Below, piece after piece: positions 23,657 to 32,716 of a DNA stretch of 47,761 nucleotides (the first letter of the stretch is position 1; the number at the start of each line of letters is the position of its first letter). A model generated the notes under the pieces. It had not been told where the DNA came from. It saw nothing but the letters and a program-made list of their open reading frames with translations, and ran no database searches. The stretch is from an uncultured Bacteroidota bacterium (GTDB lineage: Bacteria > Bacteroidota > Bacteroidia > Bacteroidales > GCA-2748055): NCBI GenBank assembly GCA_937129385.1, contig CAKZNC010000218.1, forward strand, positions 1-47,761, given 5' to 3'. A program made the position numbers and the translations under genes.

Positions 23657-25915
23657 ATGAAACTAAGGAACCTCTTATTTCTTATTGTTGCGCTTCAGGT
23701 TGTGACAGCTGTACCAGCATATTGCCAGGATACCCGGGCCATCAAAAGACTTTTTCGTGATGCAGAATATTATTACCTGCTGGAGGAATATGATGAAGCG
23801 ATCAATTACTACCAGGAGTTGCTTGATATCGATCCGGGGAACAGCAACGTTCATTACCTGCTGGGACATAGTTATATTGAGGCGGGCAAAGGGTTGGAAC
23901 TTGCCATACCACATCTGCAAAATGCCGTCAAAGAGGTGACGGAGGACTATCGCGAAGGATCATATAAAGAGCGCAAAGCTCCATTGCTTGCCTGGTTCAT
24001 GCTGGGACGTGCCTACCACAGTACTGAGATGTTCGACAAAGCGATTGAGGCTTACCAGTCGTACAGGGAAAAAATCGATTACATGCAATTTGCTGAGATC
24101 GAATATGTGAAGCGACAAATCAAATCCTGTGAACTTGCCAAAAGCATGGTGAAAAATTCCCGGGATCTCTATTTTAAAGAGCTGGATGAGATCAAATACA
24201 GGAATTTCCCGGTCAGTCATCCGGTTGTCTCCGGCAATGATTCGCTGCTTATATTCAGCATAGAAAAGCCTGATGGAAGTTCCATTGCCATGACTTCGCG
24301 GGAGGGTGACAAATGGTCAAAGCCGAGAATCATTGATTCAGAACTTCAGGTTGAGGGAATGTTCTTCCCGGTATCTGTATCATTCAAGGGAGACGAACTG
24401 TTCCTGGTCTACAGGGATTACATGACTGCTGATCTGTTTGTGAGTAAAAAAGACGGGAGACGCTGGTCTCCGGCAGTGCCGCTGGGAAAGGAGATCAATT
24501 CACGTTACCTGGAGACACATGCCAGCATCAGTGCGGATGGGGAGCTTCTGTATTTTACAAGCAACAGGCCCGATGGATGGGGTGGACTGGACATCTACCG
24601 TTCTCGACGGGCAGAGGACGGTACATGGATGGAACCCGAAAACCTGGGATTTGGAATAAATACATATTATAACGAAGAGACACCGTTTATTTCTCAGAAT
24701 GATTCCGTACTCTATTTCAGCTCGGAAGGTATGAAGACCATGGGGGGATATGATGTTTTTCATACCCGGATTGATGAGGAGGGGTATTTCACTGTTCCTC
24801 AAAACCTGGGGTATCCGATTTCCACCACCATGGATGACCTGTTTTATAATCCTGGCTGGCAAGGCACCCGGGGGTACCTGGCAAAAAGGGAGGGGAATGA
24901 ATCTGAACCTACTCAATTATATGCTGTGTTGAAGGAAGGTCCTGATGGTGAAAGCGAAGGAGCCATCGCCCAGACTGTCGTCAATACCTCCTCCGAAGGA
25001 AACAGACGGCTGTCCGAATACTACTATATCATGAACAATATCCTGTTTAGCTATAACGAATCCATCCTGGATAATGAAGCCATCAGGGAGGCAGAACGGA
25101 TCTATGCCATGATGAAACAAAATCCCTCTGTCGAGATTGAACTTACAGGTCATACCGACTCACGGGGATCGGCAAGATACAATCGCATCTTGTCGGAGAA
25201 AAGGGCACAAAGTGTAAAGAATTACCTTGTTCAGCGGGGGATTGAAAGTGAGCGTATCATCCTGCTTGCTGCTGGTGAAGAAGATCCTGTCGCCATCAAC
25301 AAGTATGAAGACGGATCCGATGCCCCTGAGGGAAGACTGCTGAACCGGAATGTTTCTATCCGGATCTCGAATATGGCAACTCGACAGGTCAGACTGGCCG
25401 AGGTATTTGTCCCCAGGCACCTGGTCCCGGATAACGACAAGGTCTATTCTGTGTTGCTCACCGAGAGCAAGCAGATGATCGATACCATGCCGGGTGAGAT
25501 CCTGGGACAACCGGTATCCCTGGTATCAACAGATGAGTCCATGATGTATACCCTGGGGAAGTATGATGACCGAAGCCAGGCCCAGGAAGCTCTCAATATG
25601 GTGCTCGACAATGGTTTTCCCAATGCCTATGTGACGGAAAAACGTGATTTTGAGCATACCATCCGGAAGCGGACAATGGGAGATAAGGCGGAAAAGCTCC
25701 AGTATACGATCCAGATCATTGCTCTACGTAACCCGGTTGATCCGTCTTATTTCAAGGATTTGAATGTCAGGCAATTCGTTGGGAGGGACGGATTCCACAG
25801 GTATGTCTTTGGTGTGTTTGAGAGTATCAATGAAGCCATAGAAGTACTTCCTCTTGTAAAGGACAAAGGATATGAAGGCGCTTTTGTAAAGCCGCTTTCG
25901 CATTATGAAAAATGA
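23657..25915 (+). CDS. OmpA-family envelope protein with TPR, PD40 and SPOR-like parts
   Basis: A 752-residue exported protein with a signal peptide ending near AYCQ (about residue 24). Residues 25-155 contain TPR helices (EEYDEAINYYQELLDIDPGN). Residues about 180-420 hold PD40/WD40-like beta-propeller strands, for example YFTSNRPDGWGGLDIY and YFSSEGMKTMGGYDVF. An OmpA C-terminal domain follows at about 455-570, with the peptidoglycan-binding pattern TGHTDSRGSxxYN and LSEKRAQSVKNYL. The last 150 residues hold two SPOR-like repeats with aromatic-rich FVGRDGFHRYVFG. Proteins of this build bind peptidoglycan and occur in gliding/type IX secretion (PorE-like) and other envelope complexes in Bacteroidota. 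It lies upstream of the exopolysaccharide cassette, though 244 bases separate them, so a functional link is only a suggestion. Confidence 0.88.
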   Translation: MKLRNLLFLIVALQVVTAVPAYCQDTRAIKRLFRDAEYYYLLEEYDEAINYYQELLDIDPGNSNVHYLLGHSYIEAGKGLELAIPHLQNAVKEVTEDYREGSYKERKAPLLAWFMLGRAYHSTEMFDKAIEAYQSYREKIDYMQFAEIEYVKRQIKSCELAKSMVKNSRDLYFKELDEIKYRNFPVSHPVVSGNDSLLIFSIEKPDGSSIAMTSREGDKWSKPRIIDSELQVEGMFFPVSVSFKGDELFLVYRDYMTADLFVSKKDGRRWSPAVPLGKEINSRYLETHASISADGELLYFTSNRPDGWGGLDIYRSRRAEDGTWMEPENLGFGINTYYNEETPFISQNDSVLYFSSEGMKTMGGYDVFHTRIDEEGYFTVPQNLGYPISTTMDDLFYNPGWQGTRGYLAKREGNESEPTQLYAVLKEGPDGESEGAIAQTVVNTSSEGNRRLSEYYYIMNNILFSYNESILDNEAIREAERIYAMMKQNPSVEIELTGHTDSRGSARYNRILSEKRAQSVKNYLVQRGIESERIILLAAGEEDPVAINKYEDGSDAPEGRLLNRNVSIRISNMATRQVRLAEVFVPRHLVPDNDKVYSVLLTESKQMIDTMPGEILGQPVSLVSTDESMMYTLGKYDDRSQAQEALNMVLDNGFPNAYVTEKRDFEHTIRKRTMGDKAEKLQYTIQIIALRNPVDPSYFKDLNVRQFVGRDGFHRYVFGVFESINEAIEVLPLVKDKGYEGAFVKPLSHYEK

Positions 25916-26055
25916 CGGAACATTTTGATAAAAATTCAGCGTAGAGCTTCGCTGGAAGCCTGTCGATTGGTTGTCTTCTGTATCACCTTTGTTCATGGAT
26001 ATAATCCGTTCCTGTAATAATGCATTATTTACATCGAAATCACCTAACATTATTC

Positions 26056-26063
26056 TACATTTG
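26056..26063 (+). promoter_or_regulatory. Minus-7 promoter element for the exopolysaccharide cassette
   Basis: TACATTTG is an exact match to TAnnTTTG. It lies 97 bases before the response regulator start, and a perfect stem-loop begins 13 bases downstream. No good TTG at minus 33. Confidence 0.5.
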
Positions 26064-26075
26064 ATGTTATAATTT

Positions 26076-26100
26076 AAAGGACCAGATACAGAGGTCCTTT
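26076..26100 (+). promoter_or_regulatory. Stem-loop at the 5' end of the cassette mRNA
   Basis: AAAGGACC (26076-26083) and GGTCCTTT (26093-26100) form a perfect 8-base-pair stem with a 9-base loop. If transcription starts about 7 bases after the minus-7 element, the hairpin would sit at the very 5' end of the leader. It may protect the mRNA, attenuate it, or terminate read-through from the OmpA gene. Confidence 0.4.
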
Positions 26101-26159
26101 CCGGAGCAGGAATGGCACTCATCTCGTACCATTTTTCAACGGGAAATATTTGAACTCTG

Positions 26160-26534
26160 ATGACTGAAAAACAGAAAGTGCTTGTATGTGAAGATAATAA
26201 ACTCACTCAAAAAGTGTTGGAAGCTGCACTAAAAAAGATGGATTTTGATGTGATCCTGGCGAAGGACGGGGATGAAGGTATCAGCCACATAAAGGAAGAC
26301 AATGTTGATCTGATTCTTACCGACATCAACATGCCTTATAACAACGGGTTGGAACTTGTCGAATATGTCAGGAAAAATTTTGAGCGAAAGATCCCGGTGA
26401 TCATCGTAACGAACATCAATCTGGAAGATACCCGCAAGCACGCCATGGAACTGGGAGCAGATGCATATATTACCAAGCCTTTCGATCCGGGAGAATTAAG
26501 AAAAGCAATTGAGTTACTTCAAATTCCGGATTAA
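26160..26534 (+). CDS. Single-domain (CheY-like) response regulator
   Basis: A 124-residue lone receiver with acidic pair CEDNK, phospho-acceptor Asp55 in LTDINMP, Thr in IVTNIN and Lys in ITKPFD, so it is fully competent for phosphorylation. It has no output domain. It is the first gene of a tight cassette: the YaiO-type gene begins 13 bases after its stop, followed by overlapping HEAT and glycosyltransferase genes. This suggests direct protein-level control of the exopolysaccharide machine rather than transcription control. No kinase is adjacent; a kinase of the 1-20 kb cluster or one elsewhere must supply phosphate. A 97-base leader with a stem-loop precedes it. Confidence 0.92.
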   Translation: MTEKQKVLVCEDNKLTQKVLEAALKKMDFDVILAKDGDEGISHIKEDNVDLILTDINMPYNNGLELVEYVRKNFERKIPVIIVTNINLEDTRKHAMELGADAYITKPFDPGELRKAIELLQIPD

Positions 26535-26547
26535 GCTGCAATACGTC

Positions 26548-27801
26548 ATGAAGATATACTCCATCCTCCTTATGCTGGGTTGCGGTCTCACTTTTTCTTT
26601 GAACGGACAAACCAATGATCCGGAATTACAGTATGATCAGATGAAAACGCTTGCTGAAACCGGCAAACCCGGTGAAGCAATAGATCTTGGATACGAGATC
26701 CTTGGGGAATATCCCGGATATACAGATGTACAGGTTTACCTGGCCCTGATCCACGGAAGGGAATCACAATATGACATGGGATTGTCATTGCTTGAGCCGG
26801 TACTCGCACTGGAACCGGATCATATGGATGCACACCTTGCAAAATGTTCACTGCTTTTCTGGAGCAACAGTTGGGAGGAGTTACTTGAAGCAACAAGGGA
26901 GGCCCTGGAACACGATCCGCTAAACAATCAATTGCTCTATCTGAAAGCACTTGCCAGCTATAAGCTTGGTGATATTTCCGGGGCACTGCAAGGGCTGAGG
27001 CAGCTACTTGCAGAAGATCCAGGGAACGAAAAGGCCCGGTCGCTGCGGACTGACATATATCTCCAGTCGGAATACCCCGAAATTTTTGGTCGCTACCTGT
27101 ATGACCATTTTCAGCAACCCTACCTGCGCAGATGGCACATGGTTACACTTGGTGGGAATTATCCCATTTCCAGGGGAACGATCTCACCCTCCTTCAGCAC
27201 GGGTCATTTTGTGGATGAAGCCTCGGGGTTTCTAGCAACTTCAGCCTTCCAGCTGAATGCCGATGCATATCTGAACATCACTGAAACAAACTACCTGCTG
27301 GCAGGATACGGGATCGGAACAGGGACCTACCTTCCACGCCACAGGGCAATCCTTCATTTCTGGCAGGTTTTGCCTGCCGGATGGGCAGTGTCTGGCGGCG
27401 CCCGGTATTTCTACTTTGACCGTCACTACTTGTTTTATGCGATAGGTGCAGAGAAATATCTTGGAAATTACTGGCTTGAACTGAAGAACTATATATTCAA
27501 CAAGGATTACGGGATCTCTCTCTCAAGTTACCTTACGGTGAGACGCTACCTGGCTAACAAATTCAATTACATTTCACTGACCGCCGGATATGGTACGTCT
27601 CCCGATGAGCCCTACACCAGCATCGCAGAATTACAAAGGTTGAATGCCCTTTCCCTGCGGGTGGCCCTGATGAAGCAATTGACGGGAAGGGTGCGGATCA
27701 GTGCGGGAGCGGGTTATCAATACGAGGAGTACCGTGAAATGGAATACCGGCATCGATTCAGCTTCCAGGCCGGAGTCTATTATAAGATCAACAGGAATTG
27801 A
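26548..27801 (+). CDS. YaiO-family outer-membrane beta-barrel with TPR domain
   Basis: A 417-residue exported protein. ATG 26548 begins a clear signal peptide (MKIYSILLMLGCGLTFS, cut near LNGQ). Residues about 25-175 are TPR-like repeats (AIDLGYEILGEYPGY, ALEHDPLNNQLLYLKAL). The rest alternates short aromatic beta strands (YFYFDRHYLFY, YQYEEYREMEY) and ends in hydrophobic residues, as in the YaiO outer-membrane family. TPR plus barrel is the layout of polysaccharide export porins such as PgaA and AlgK/AlgE, so this is a probable exit channel for the polymer made by the glycosyltransferase two genes on. Its stop overlaps the next start (TTGA). Confidence 0.85.
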   Translation: MKIYSILLMLGCGLTFSLNGQTNDPELQYDQMKTLAETGKPGEAIDLGYEILGEYPGYTDVQVYLALIHGRESQYDMGLSLLEPVLALEPDHMDAHLAKCSLLFWSNSWEELLEATREALEHDPLNNQLLYLKALASYKLGDISGALQGLRQLLAEDPGNEKARSLRTDIYLQSEYPEIFGRYLYDHFQQPYLRRWHMVTLGGNYPISRGTISPSFSTGHFVDEASGFLATSAFQLNADAYLNITETNYLLAGYGIGTGTYLPRHRAILHFWQVLPAGWAVSGGARYFYFDRHYLFYAIGAEKYLGNYWLELKNYIFNKDYGISLSSYLTVRRYLANKFNYISLTAGYGTSPDEPYTSIAELQRLNALSLRVALMKQLTGRVRISAGAGYQYEEYREMEYRHRFSFQAGVYYKINRN

Positions 27802-29060
27802 AAACAGATCGTCACATAGCGCACCGTTTTATCCTGGCCCTATTGGTGCTGGTATCGATTCCCCTGTCCGGAGCTGAGGATGTTGAGGCACAGATCGCTG
27901 AAGCGCAGGACAGTGTCGCCACATCGGAGGTGAGTGAAGCGTCCCCTGTCGTTGATATCAGCAGGTTTGAGCGCATTTTCAACACCTTTGAAAAGTCACC
28001 TGCCCTCATCACGGTGCTCTATGTGGTGATCATCTATTCCATCATCACACTGATCGTTCTGACGATTTTTATCTTGCTGAACAGGTCACGTATGCAAAAA
28101 GTAGAGGAGCTGACACAGGAGCTGAATGAGCAATATCAGCAACTGTTGATCGATTACCTGTTTGAAGAAGAGAACCGGAATGATGTATTCAGGAAGATCG
28201 CAAGAATTGCCTCCAGTGATTTCAAACGCCAGATCCTTATCAAACAGATCATGGAGCTGAGTGTGAATATGCAGGGGAAAGCGAAACAGGACCTGAGAAA
28301 TCTCTACCTTGATGTGGGCCTGAAAAAGGACTCACTGAAAAAGGCATACAGCCGCAAATGGCATGAGAACGTGAAAGGTTTCAGGGAGTTGGCTTTTATG
28401 GATATCAGGAGTGCGAATGATCAAATCCTCAAATGTCTGAACTCATCCAACCAGATCCTTCGCATGGAGGCACAAATTGCCCTTGTGCGCCTGTCGGACG
28501 AAAATCCCTATACTTTCCTTGACCTGCTTGAGAAGCCGCTTGCGAAATGGGAGCAGATCACCCTGCATGAGCTGCTTGAACAACATAATCTGAATGTACC
28601 GGATTTCAAGCAATGGTTTGACAGCGAAAACCTGACCATCCTGATCTTTAGTCTGCAGATGGTTGCCTGGTTCAAGCAAAAGGATGCTTTGGGTGAAGTG
28701 TTAAGACTGTTGGAACATGAGGATGAGAATGTGCGTAACCGTGCCATCAAGACTTGCGGTGAACTTGGTGTTAAAGAGGCGCTGCCTGCTTTACAGAAAA
28801 GGTACGCAGAAGAGTCCTACAGGAACCGGCTGGATATTCTGACAGCATTTGGCAGGATTCCGGATGAGGCATACCTGGAATTTATGAATGGGGTGCTCGA
28901 TTCGGAAGATGATGTCCAGCTGCAGATCCTTGCCACCAAAGCCATGGAGAACATGGATGAGCCTGGTATTGCAAGGCTGATCAAACTCATGAAAAAGAAA
29001 ACTGATTATAAAAATTACCAGATCATCATCCGGCATGTACTGGATGGAAGAATATACTGA
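27798..29060 (+). CDS. HEAT-repeat membrane protein of the exopolysaccharide cassette
   Basis: A 420-residue protein. The only start that keeps the signal-like segment RFILALLVLVSIPLSG is TTG 27798, overlapping the previous stop by 4 bases; the next in-frame Met lies after the membrane helix. A transmembrane helix covers about 71-94 (TVLYVVIIYSIITLIVLTIF). The remaining 320 residues are helical, with HEAT-type repeats in the last third (EDENVRNRAIKTCGELG, EDDVQLQILATKAM). The topology suggests a short external N-terminus and a cytoplasmic HEAT solenoid, which could hold the glycosyltransferase or the lone response regulator. It has no enzyme motif. The combination is conserved-looking, but I cannot assign a characterised family. 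Confidence 0.82.
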   Translation: MKTDRHIAHRFILALLVLVSIPLSGAEDVEAQIAEAQDSVATSEVSEASPVVDISRFERIFNTFEKSPALITVLYVVIIYSIITLIVLTIFILLNRSRMQKVEELTQELNEQYQQLLIDYLFEEENRNDVFRKIARIASSDFKRQILIKQIMELSVNMQGKAKQDLRNLYLDVGLKKDSLKKAYSRKWHENVKGFRELAFMDIRSANDQILKCLNSSNQILRMEAQIALVRLSDENPYTFLDLLEKPLAKWEQITLHELLEQHNLNVPDFKQWFDSENLTILIFSLQMVAWFKQKDALGEVLRLLEHEDENVRNRAIKTCGELGVKEALPALQKRYAEESYRNRLDILTAFGRIPDEAYLEFMNGVLDSEDDVQLQILATKAMENMDEPGIARLIKLMKKKTDYKNYQIIIRHVLDGRIY

Positions 29061-30475
29061 TGAGAGAATTCTGGGAAATACTGGGTCTGCTTGTCAATAA
29101 TGCTGTATTTATCCTTACAGTGATCATCTTCAGCGCCTACCTGTTGCTGATGATCTTCTCGGCAATATCCCTCAGGAAATACCTCAGGAAGAACAGCTAT
29201 GTCGATTACAACGCGATCATTACCTCACCCATTGCACCAACGCTTTCCGTAATCGCCCCGGCTTACAATGAGAGTGCCACGATCGTGGATAATATCCGGA
29301 CGCTGCTCTCACTCTATTACAACAACTTTGAGATCGTTGTGGTGAATGATGGCAGCACAGATGATACCATGGAAAAGATCAAAGAGACGTATGAACTGGA
29401 GAAGGTGAACTATTATTTCGATTACAGGCTTCCGTGTGAACGTATCAGGGGAGTGTATAAGTCGAAAAACAGGTCTTTCAAAAAGCTAATGGTGGTAGAC
29501 AAACGCAACGGGGGTAAAGCTGATGCGCTGAATGCAGGATTGAATGTCACCAAGAATGAACTGGTTGTCAGTATCGATGCAGATTCGATCATGGAGCAGG
29601 ATGCCCTGCTTAAACTGGTTAAGCCATTCCTGGAGCAAAAGGAGAAAAAGGTGATCGGAGCCGGGGGTGTGATCAGGATCGCAAATTCATGCGAGGTTAC
29701 AGGTGGGCATATCAAGAAGATTCATCTGCCCGGGAAATGGCTCCCCAGGGCACAGGTCATGGAATATACACGTGCATTCCTGATGGGGCGGATGGCCTGG
29801 AGTGAGCTGGACGGACTACTCCTGATCTCGGGAGCATTGGGGATGTTCGACCGGGAGGTGGTGATCCAGGCGGGTGGATACAACACAAAGACAGTGGGGG
29901 AAGATATGGAACTGGTGGTTCGCATCAGGCGCTACATGGCCGAACGAAATATCGATTACCAGGTGGAGTATATTCCCGATCCACTTTGCTGGACCGAGGT
30001 GCCTTCCACCATCAAAGACCTTGCAAGGCAGCGCAGCAGGTGGACACGCGGAACCATTGAAACCCTTTATACCCACAGAAAATTGTTCCTGAACAGGAAG
30101 TATGGGAAACTCGGCCTCATGGGGTACCCATACTGGTTGTTTTTTGAATGGCTGGCACCCATCGTGGAATTCATCGGGATCCTGTGGTTCGCAACCCTGG
30201 CCATCATGGGGCGACTCAATGTTCCTTTTTTCCTGCTGCTCCTGGGCTTTGTATACTTTTTTGCAGTTTCACTTTCCATATGGTCGGTGCTGTTCGAAGA
30301 GATCACCTTTCACAAATATGAAAAACGCAGGGATGTCCTGAAACTCATCTTTACAGCTTTCCTTGAACCATTCTTCTATCATCCCCTGGTACTCGTTATG
30401 AATATCAAGGGGAACTTCGATAAGCTGATGAAGAAATCCACCTGGGGAAGCCATTCCAGGCGCGGATTTAAATAA
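29060..30475 (+). CDS. Membrane family 2 glycosyltransferase (processive, PgaC/hyaluronan-synthase-like)
   Basis: A 471-residue inner-membrane enzyme. It has an N-terminal TM helix (about 13-36), a cytosolic GT-A domain, and three C-terminal TM segments (about 350-420). The motifs of processive beta-glycosyltransferases are all present: NDGS with Asp97, DAD at 173-175, GED at 280-282 as catalytic base region, and QRSRW at 324-328. There is no PilZ domain, so it is not a BcsA-type cellulose synthase. PgaC-like poly-N-acetylglucosamine or a related exopolysaccharide is more likely, but the sugar cannot be read from sequence. The start overlaps the HEAT gene by one base (TGATG). It forms the synthase of the cassette regulator-YaiO-HEAT-GT2. 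Confidence 0.93.
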   Translation: MREFWEILGLLVNNAVFILTVIIFSAYLLLMIFSAISLRKYLRKNSYVDYNAIITSPIAPTLSVIAPAYNESATIVDNIRTLLSLYYNNFEIVVVNDGSTDDTMEKIKETYELEKVNYYFDYRLPCERIRGVYKSKNRSFKKLMVVDKRNGGKADALNAGLNVTKNELVVSIDADSIMEQDALLKLVKPFLEQKEKKVIGAGGVIRIANSCEVTGGHIKKIHLPGKWLPRAQVMEYTRAFLMGRMAWSELDGLLLISGALGMFDREVVIQAGGYNTKTVGEDMELVVRIRRYMAERNIDYQVEYIPDPLCWTEVPSTIKDLARQRSRWTRGTIETLYTHRKLFLNRKYGKLGLMGYPYWLFFEWLAPIVEFIGILWFATLAIMGRLNVPFFLLLLGFVYFFAVSLSIWSVLFEEITFHKYEKRRDVLKLIFTAFLEPFFYHPLVLVMNIKGNFDKLMKKSTWGSHSRRGFK

Positions 30476-30490
30476 AAGGCTGTCAAAATG

Positions 30491-30547
30491 GCGCAAACAA
30501 CATGGATAATTGCCATTATGATAGATAATAATGGTTGTTTATTGCGC
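30491..30547 (+). terminator. Extended stem-loop after the glycosyltransferase gene
   Basis: Nested pairing: GCGCAA (30491-30496) with TTGCGC (30542-30547), ACAA with TTGT, and CCATTAT (30513-30519) with ATAATGG (30528-30534), with an internal loop on the left side. It begins 16 bases after the stop. No U-run follows, so it may be a 3'-end stabiliser or a folded RNA rather than a simple terminator. Confidence 0.4.
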
Positions 30548-30587
30548 TGAAGGGAAGCATGTTTTGCTGTCTGTCCCCGGTAAATAG

Positions 30588-30616
30588 TTGTTATTTGAAA
30601 AAGATTCCTACCTTTG
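30588..30616 (+). promoter_or_regulatory. Bacteroidota-type promoter of the RNA helicase gene
   Basis: TTG at 30588-30590, 18 bases, then TACCTTTG at 30609-30616, an exact TAnnTTTG match followed by CGGC. This is the best-formed promoter in the window. It implies a leader of about 230 bases before the helicase start at 30856. The leader is rich in short runs but I see no known riboswitch in it. Confidence 0.65.
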
Positions 30617-30855
30617 CGGCTCGAAACAAAGAGGAAGAAGGCGACCCGAGTTTTTGTATACCGCGAATGCGTTCCCGGCCACGGGGTAAAATCCGATGAT
30701 TTTTGTCTCCAGCTACCTTTTCGGATCGGTATATAAAAACAATATTTCAATTTCTATTTGACAGTGCAGGATGCGCTTTATCCATGATGCGTATGGAACG
30801 GGTTCATGGACAGGGTAAATGCGCTGGAAATAAGGTTGGAACAAAAGAACAAAAA

Positions 30856-32691
30856 ATGAAAAATTTCAGTGAAATGGGGCTTTCAGCTCCCATTCAAAAA
30901 GCTGTGGCCGAACTCGGTTTTACGGCACCCACACCTATTCAGTCGGAGGTGATCCCCATTATTAACGACAGCAGGAAGGACCTGATTGCGCTTGCGCAGA
31001 CAGGTACGGGGAAGACTGCTGCATTCGGACTGCCGCTCATACAGCAGGTAAACCTGGAGGAGAAATCTGTACAGGCGATGATCCTCAGTCCGACCCGCGA
31101 ACTGTGTATGCAGATCGCCGGTGACCTGCAGGATTTTTCCAGGCATGTCAAAGGATTCAATGTTGTCCCGGTGTATGGAGGCGCTGCCATCGATGGTCAG
31201 ATCCGCCAGTTGAGAAGAGGGGCGCAGATCGTTGTGGGAACCCCGGGAAGGATGCGTGACCTCATTGGCCGCGGAGTGCTCAGGATCGACCAGATCCGAT
31301 GGCTGGTACTTGATGAGGCTGACGAGATGCTGCAGATGGGTTTCAGGGAGGAGCTGGATGCCATATTAAGTACGACACCTGCAGATAAACAGACCCTGTT
31401 GTTCTCGGCCACAATGCCGGCGGAGATACGCAGAATGAGCGGACAATATATGCACGAACCGGTCGAGATATCGGTCGGGACCATGAATGCTGGTGCAGAT
31501 GACGTTGAGCACGATTATTATGTGTCTCATGCAAAGCATCGTTACCAGGTGCTGAAACGTATTGCTGATATGCATCCTGATATTTACGGGATCGTATTTT
31601 GCCGTACCCGTCGGGAGACAAAAGAGGTGGCGGACAAGCTGATGAATGACGGCTACAATGCGGATGCGCTGCACGGGGATCTCTCCCAGGCACAGCGTGA
31701 CTACGTGATGAACAGGTTCCGCAAAAGACAGCTGCAGATGCTTGTTGCCACGGATGTGGCGGCACGCGGACTGGATGTGAATGACCTGACCCATGTGATC
31801 AATTACAACATGCCGGATGAACTGGAGGCTTATATCCATCGAAGTGGACGGACCGGCAGGGCAGGAAAGAAGGGCATCTCCATCTCGATCCTTCATACGA
31901 AAGAGACCGGGAAAGTCAGGCAGCTCGAAAAGATCACCAAAAAGAAGTTCAACCATGCCAGGATCCCGGGAGGGGAGGAGATCTGCAAAAAGCAGTTATT
32001 CAACATGGTACAGAACATGGAAGGTGTTGAAGTGGCCGACAGTCAGATCGACCAGTTCCTTCCGGAAATCTATCAGCAACTGGAGGGGCTCAGCAAGGAA
32101 GATATTATCAAAAAATTTGTATCCGTTGAATTCAACCGTTTCCTTGCCTATTACAAGAACTCGGCAGACCTGAATGTGCGTCCGGCCAGTAGCGGCCGCG
32201 AAATGCGTTCAGATGTTCCTTCCGGAGCAGGCAGGAAGGAAAAAAGGAGCAACAGGAGTGATCTGCGCGACGATGGTTCCGCCAGGAAGGAGAGGGCAGG
32301 CAATTCTGAATTTGTACGTTTCTACATCAACCTGGGAAGCAAGAACAACATAACACCGCCCCGGTTGATCGGACTGATGCTCGATACAACGAACAACAGG
32401 GAACTGAATGTCGGGAAGATCGACATCATGAAGGGATTTTCCTTTTTCGAGGTGGAAGCACGATTTGCAGACCTTATAATGCAATCCTTCAGCCGGAACA
32501 TCAAACATGAAGGATCGAAGGTGAAGGTTGAACTTTCCAACGGCGATGGCCAGGGGGAGAGAAGTGCCGCGAAGCCTGAATACCAGGGCAAACGTGCCAG
32601 AAAGGATGCGTCCGTGGCCGGTAAACATTCAGCATACACCCCGGGTAAACAAAAGAAAAAGCACAGAAAAGGCGTGAAGAGCCGGTATTAG
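30856..32691 (+). CDS. DEAD-box ATP-dependent RNA helicase with DbpA-type RNA-binding domain
   Basis: A 611-residue cytosolic helicase. Its motifs in order: Q motif (GFTAPTPIQ), I (AQTGTGKT), Ia (PTRELCMQ), II (DEAD in VLDEADEML), III (SAT), V (ATDVAARGLD) and VI (HRSGRTGRAG). A linker of about 100 residues and a DbpA-like C-terminal domain follow (about 500-575; FYINLGSKNNITPPRLIGL ending SFFEVE). The last 40 residues are a basic tail (KKKHRKGVKSRY). It unwinds RNA, and such DbpA domains bind structured RNA such as rRNA during ribosome assembly. ATG 30856 follows an A-rich stretch and opens straight into the conserved core; the frame extends upstream to 30703 without conserved sequence. The long leader resembles those of cold-regulated helicases, which is only an inference. 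Confidence 0.93.
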   Translation: MKNFSEMGLSAPIQKAVAELGFTAPTPIQSEVIPIINDSRKDLIALAQTGTGKTAAFGLPLIQQVNLEEKSVQAMILSPTRELCMQIAGDLQDFSRHVKGFNVVPVYGGAAIDGQIRQLRRGAQIVVGTPGRMRDLIGRGVLRIDQIRWLVLDEADEMLQMGFREELDAILSTTPADKQTLLFSATMPAEIRRMSGQYMHEPVEISVGTMNAGADDVEHDYYVSHAKHRYQVLKRIADMHPDIYGIVFCRTRRETKEVADKLMNDGYNADALHGDLSQAQRDYVMNRFRKRQLQMLVATDVAARGLDVNDLTHVINYNMPDELEAYIHRSGRTGRAGKKGISISILHTKETGKVRQLEKITKKKFNHARIPGGEEICKKQLFNMVQNMEGVEVADSQIDQFLPEIYQQLEGLSKEDIIKKFVSVEFNRFLAYYKNSADLNVRPASSGREMRSDVPSGAGRKEKRSNRSDLRDDGSARKERAGNSEFVRFYINLGSKNNITPPRLIGLMLDTTNNRELNVGKIDIMKGFSFFEVEARFADLIMQSFSRNIKHEGSKVKVELSNGDGQGERSAAKPEYQGKRARKDASVAGKHSAYTPGKQKKKHRKGVKSRY

Positions 32692-32716
32692 CATATTAAA
32701 CGCGCATATCTCTTTC

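Noticed and set aside
25941-25970. Terminator hairpin after the OmpA-family gene
   Set aside because: Only a 5-base GCTTC/GAAGC stem with no U-run; too weak to call.
29060-30475. Cellulose synthase (BcsA)
   Set aside because: No PilZ domain, too few membrane helices and only 471 residues; a PgaC or hyaluronan-synthase-like enzyme fits better.
30703-30855. Upstream extension of the helicase reading frame
   Set aside because: The 51 extra codons have no helicase-like sequence, and the conserved core begins directly at ATG 30856 after an A-rich stretch.
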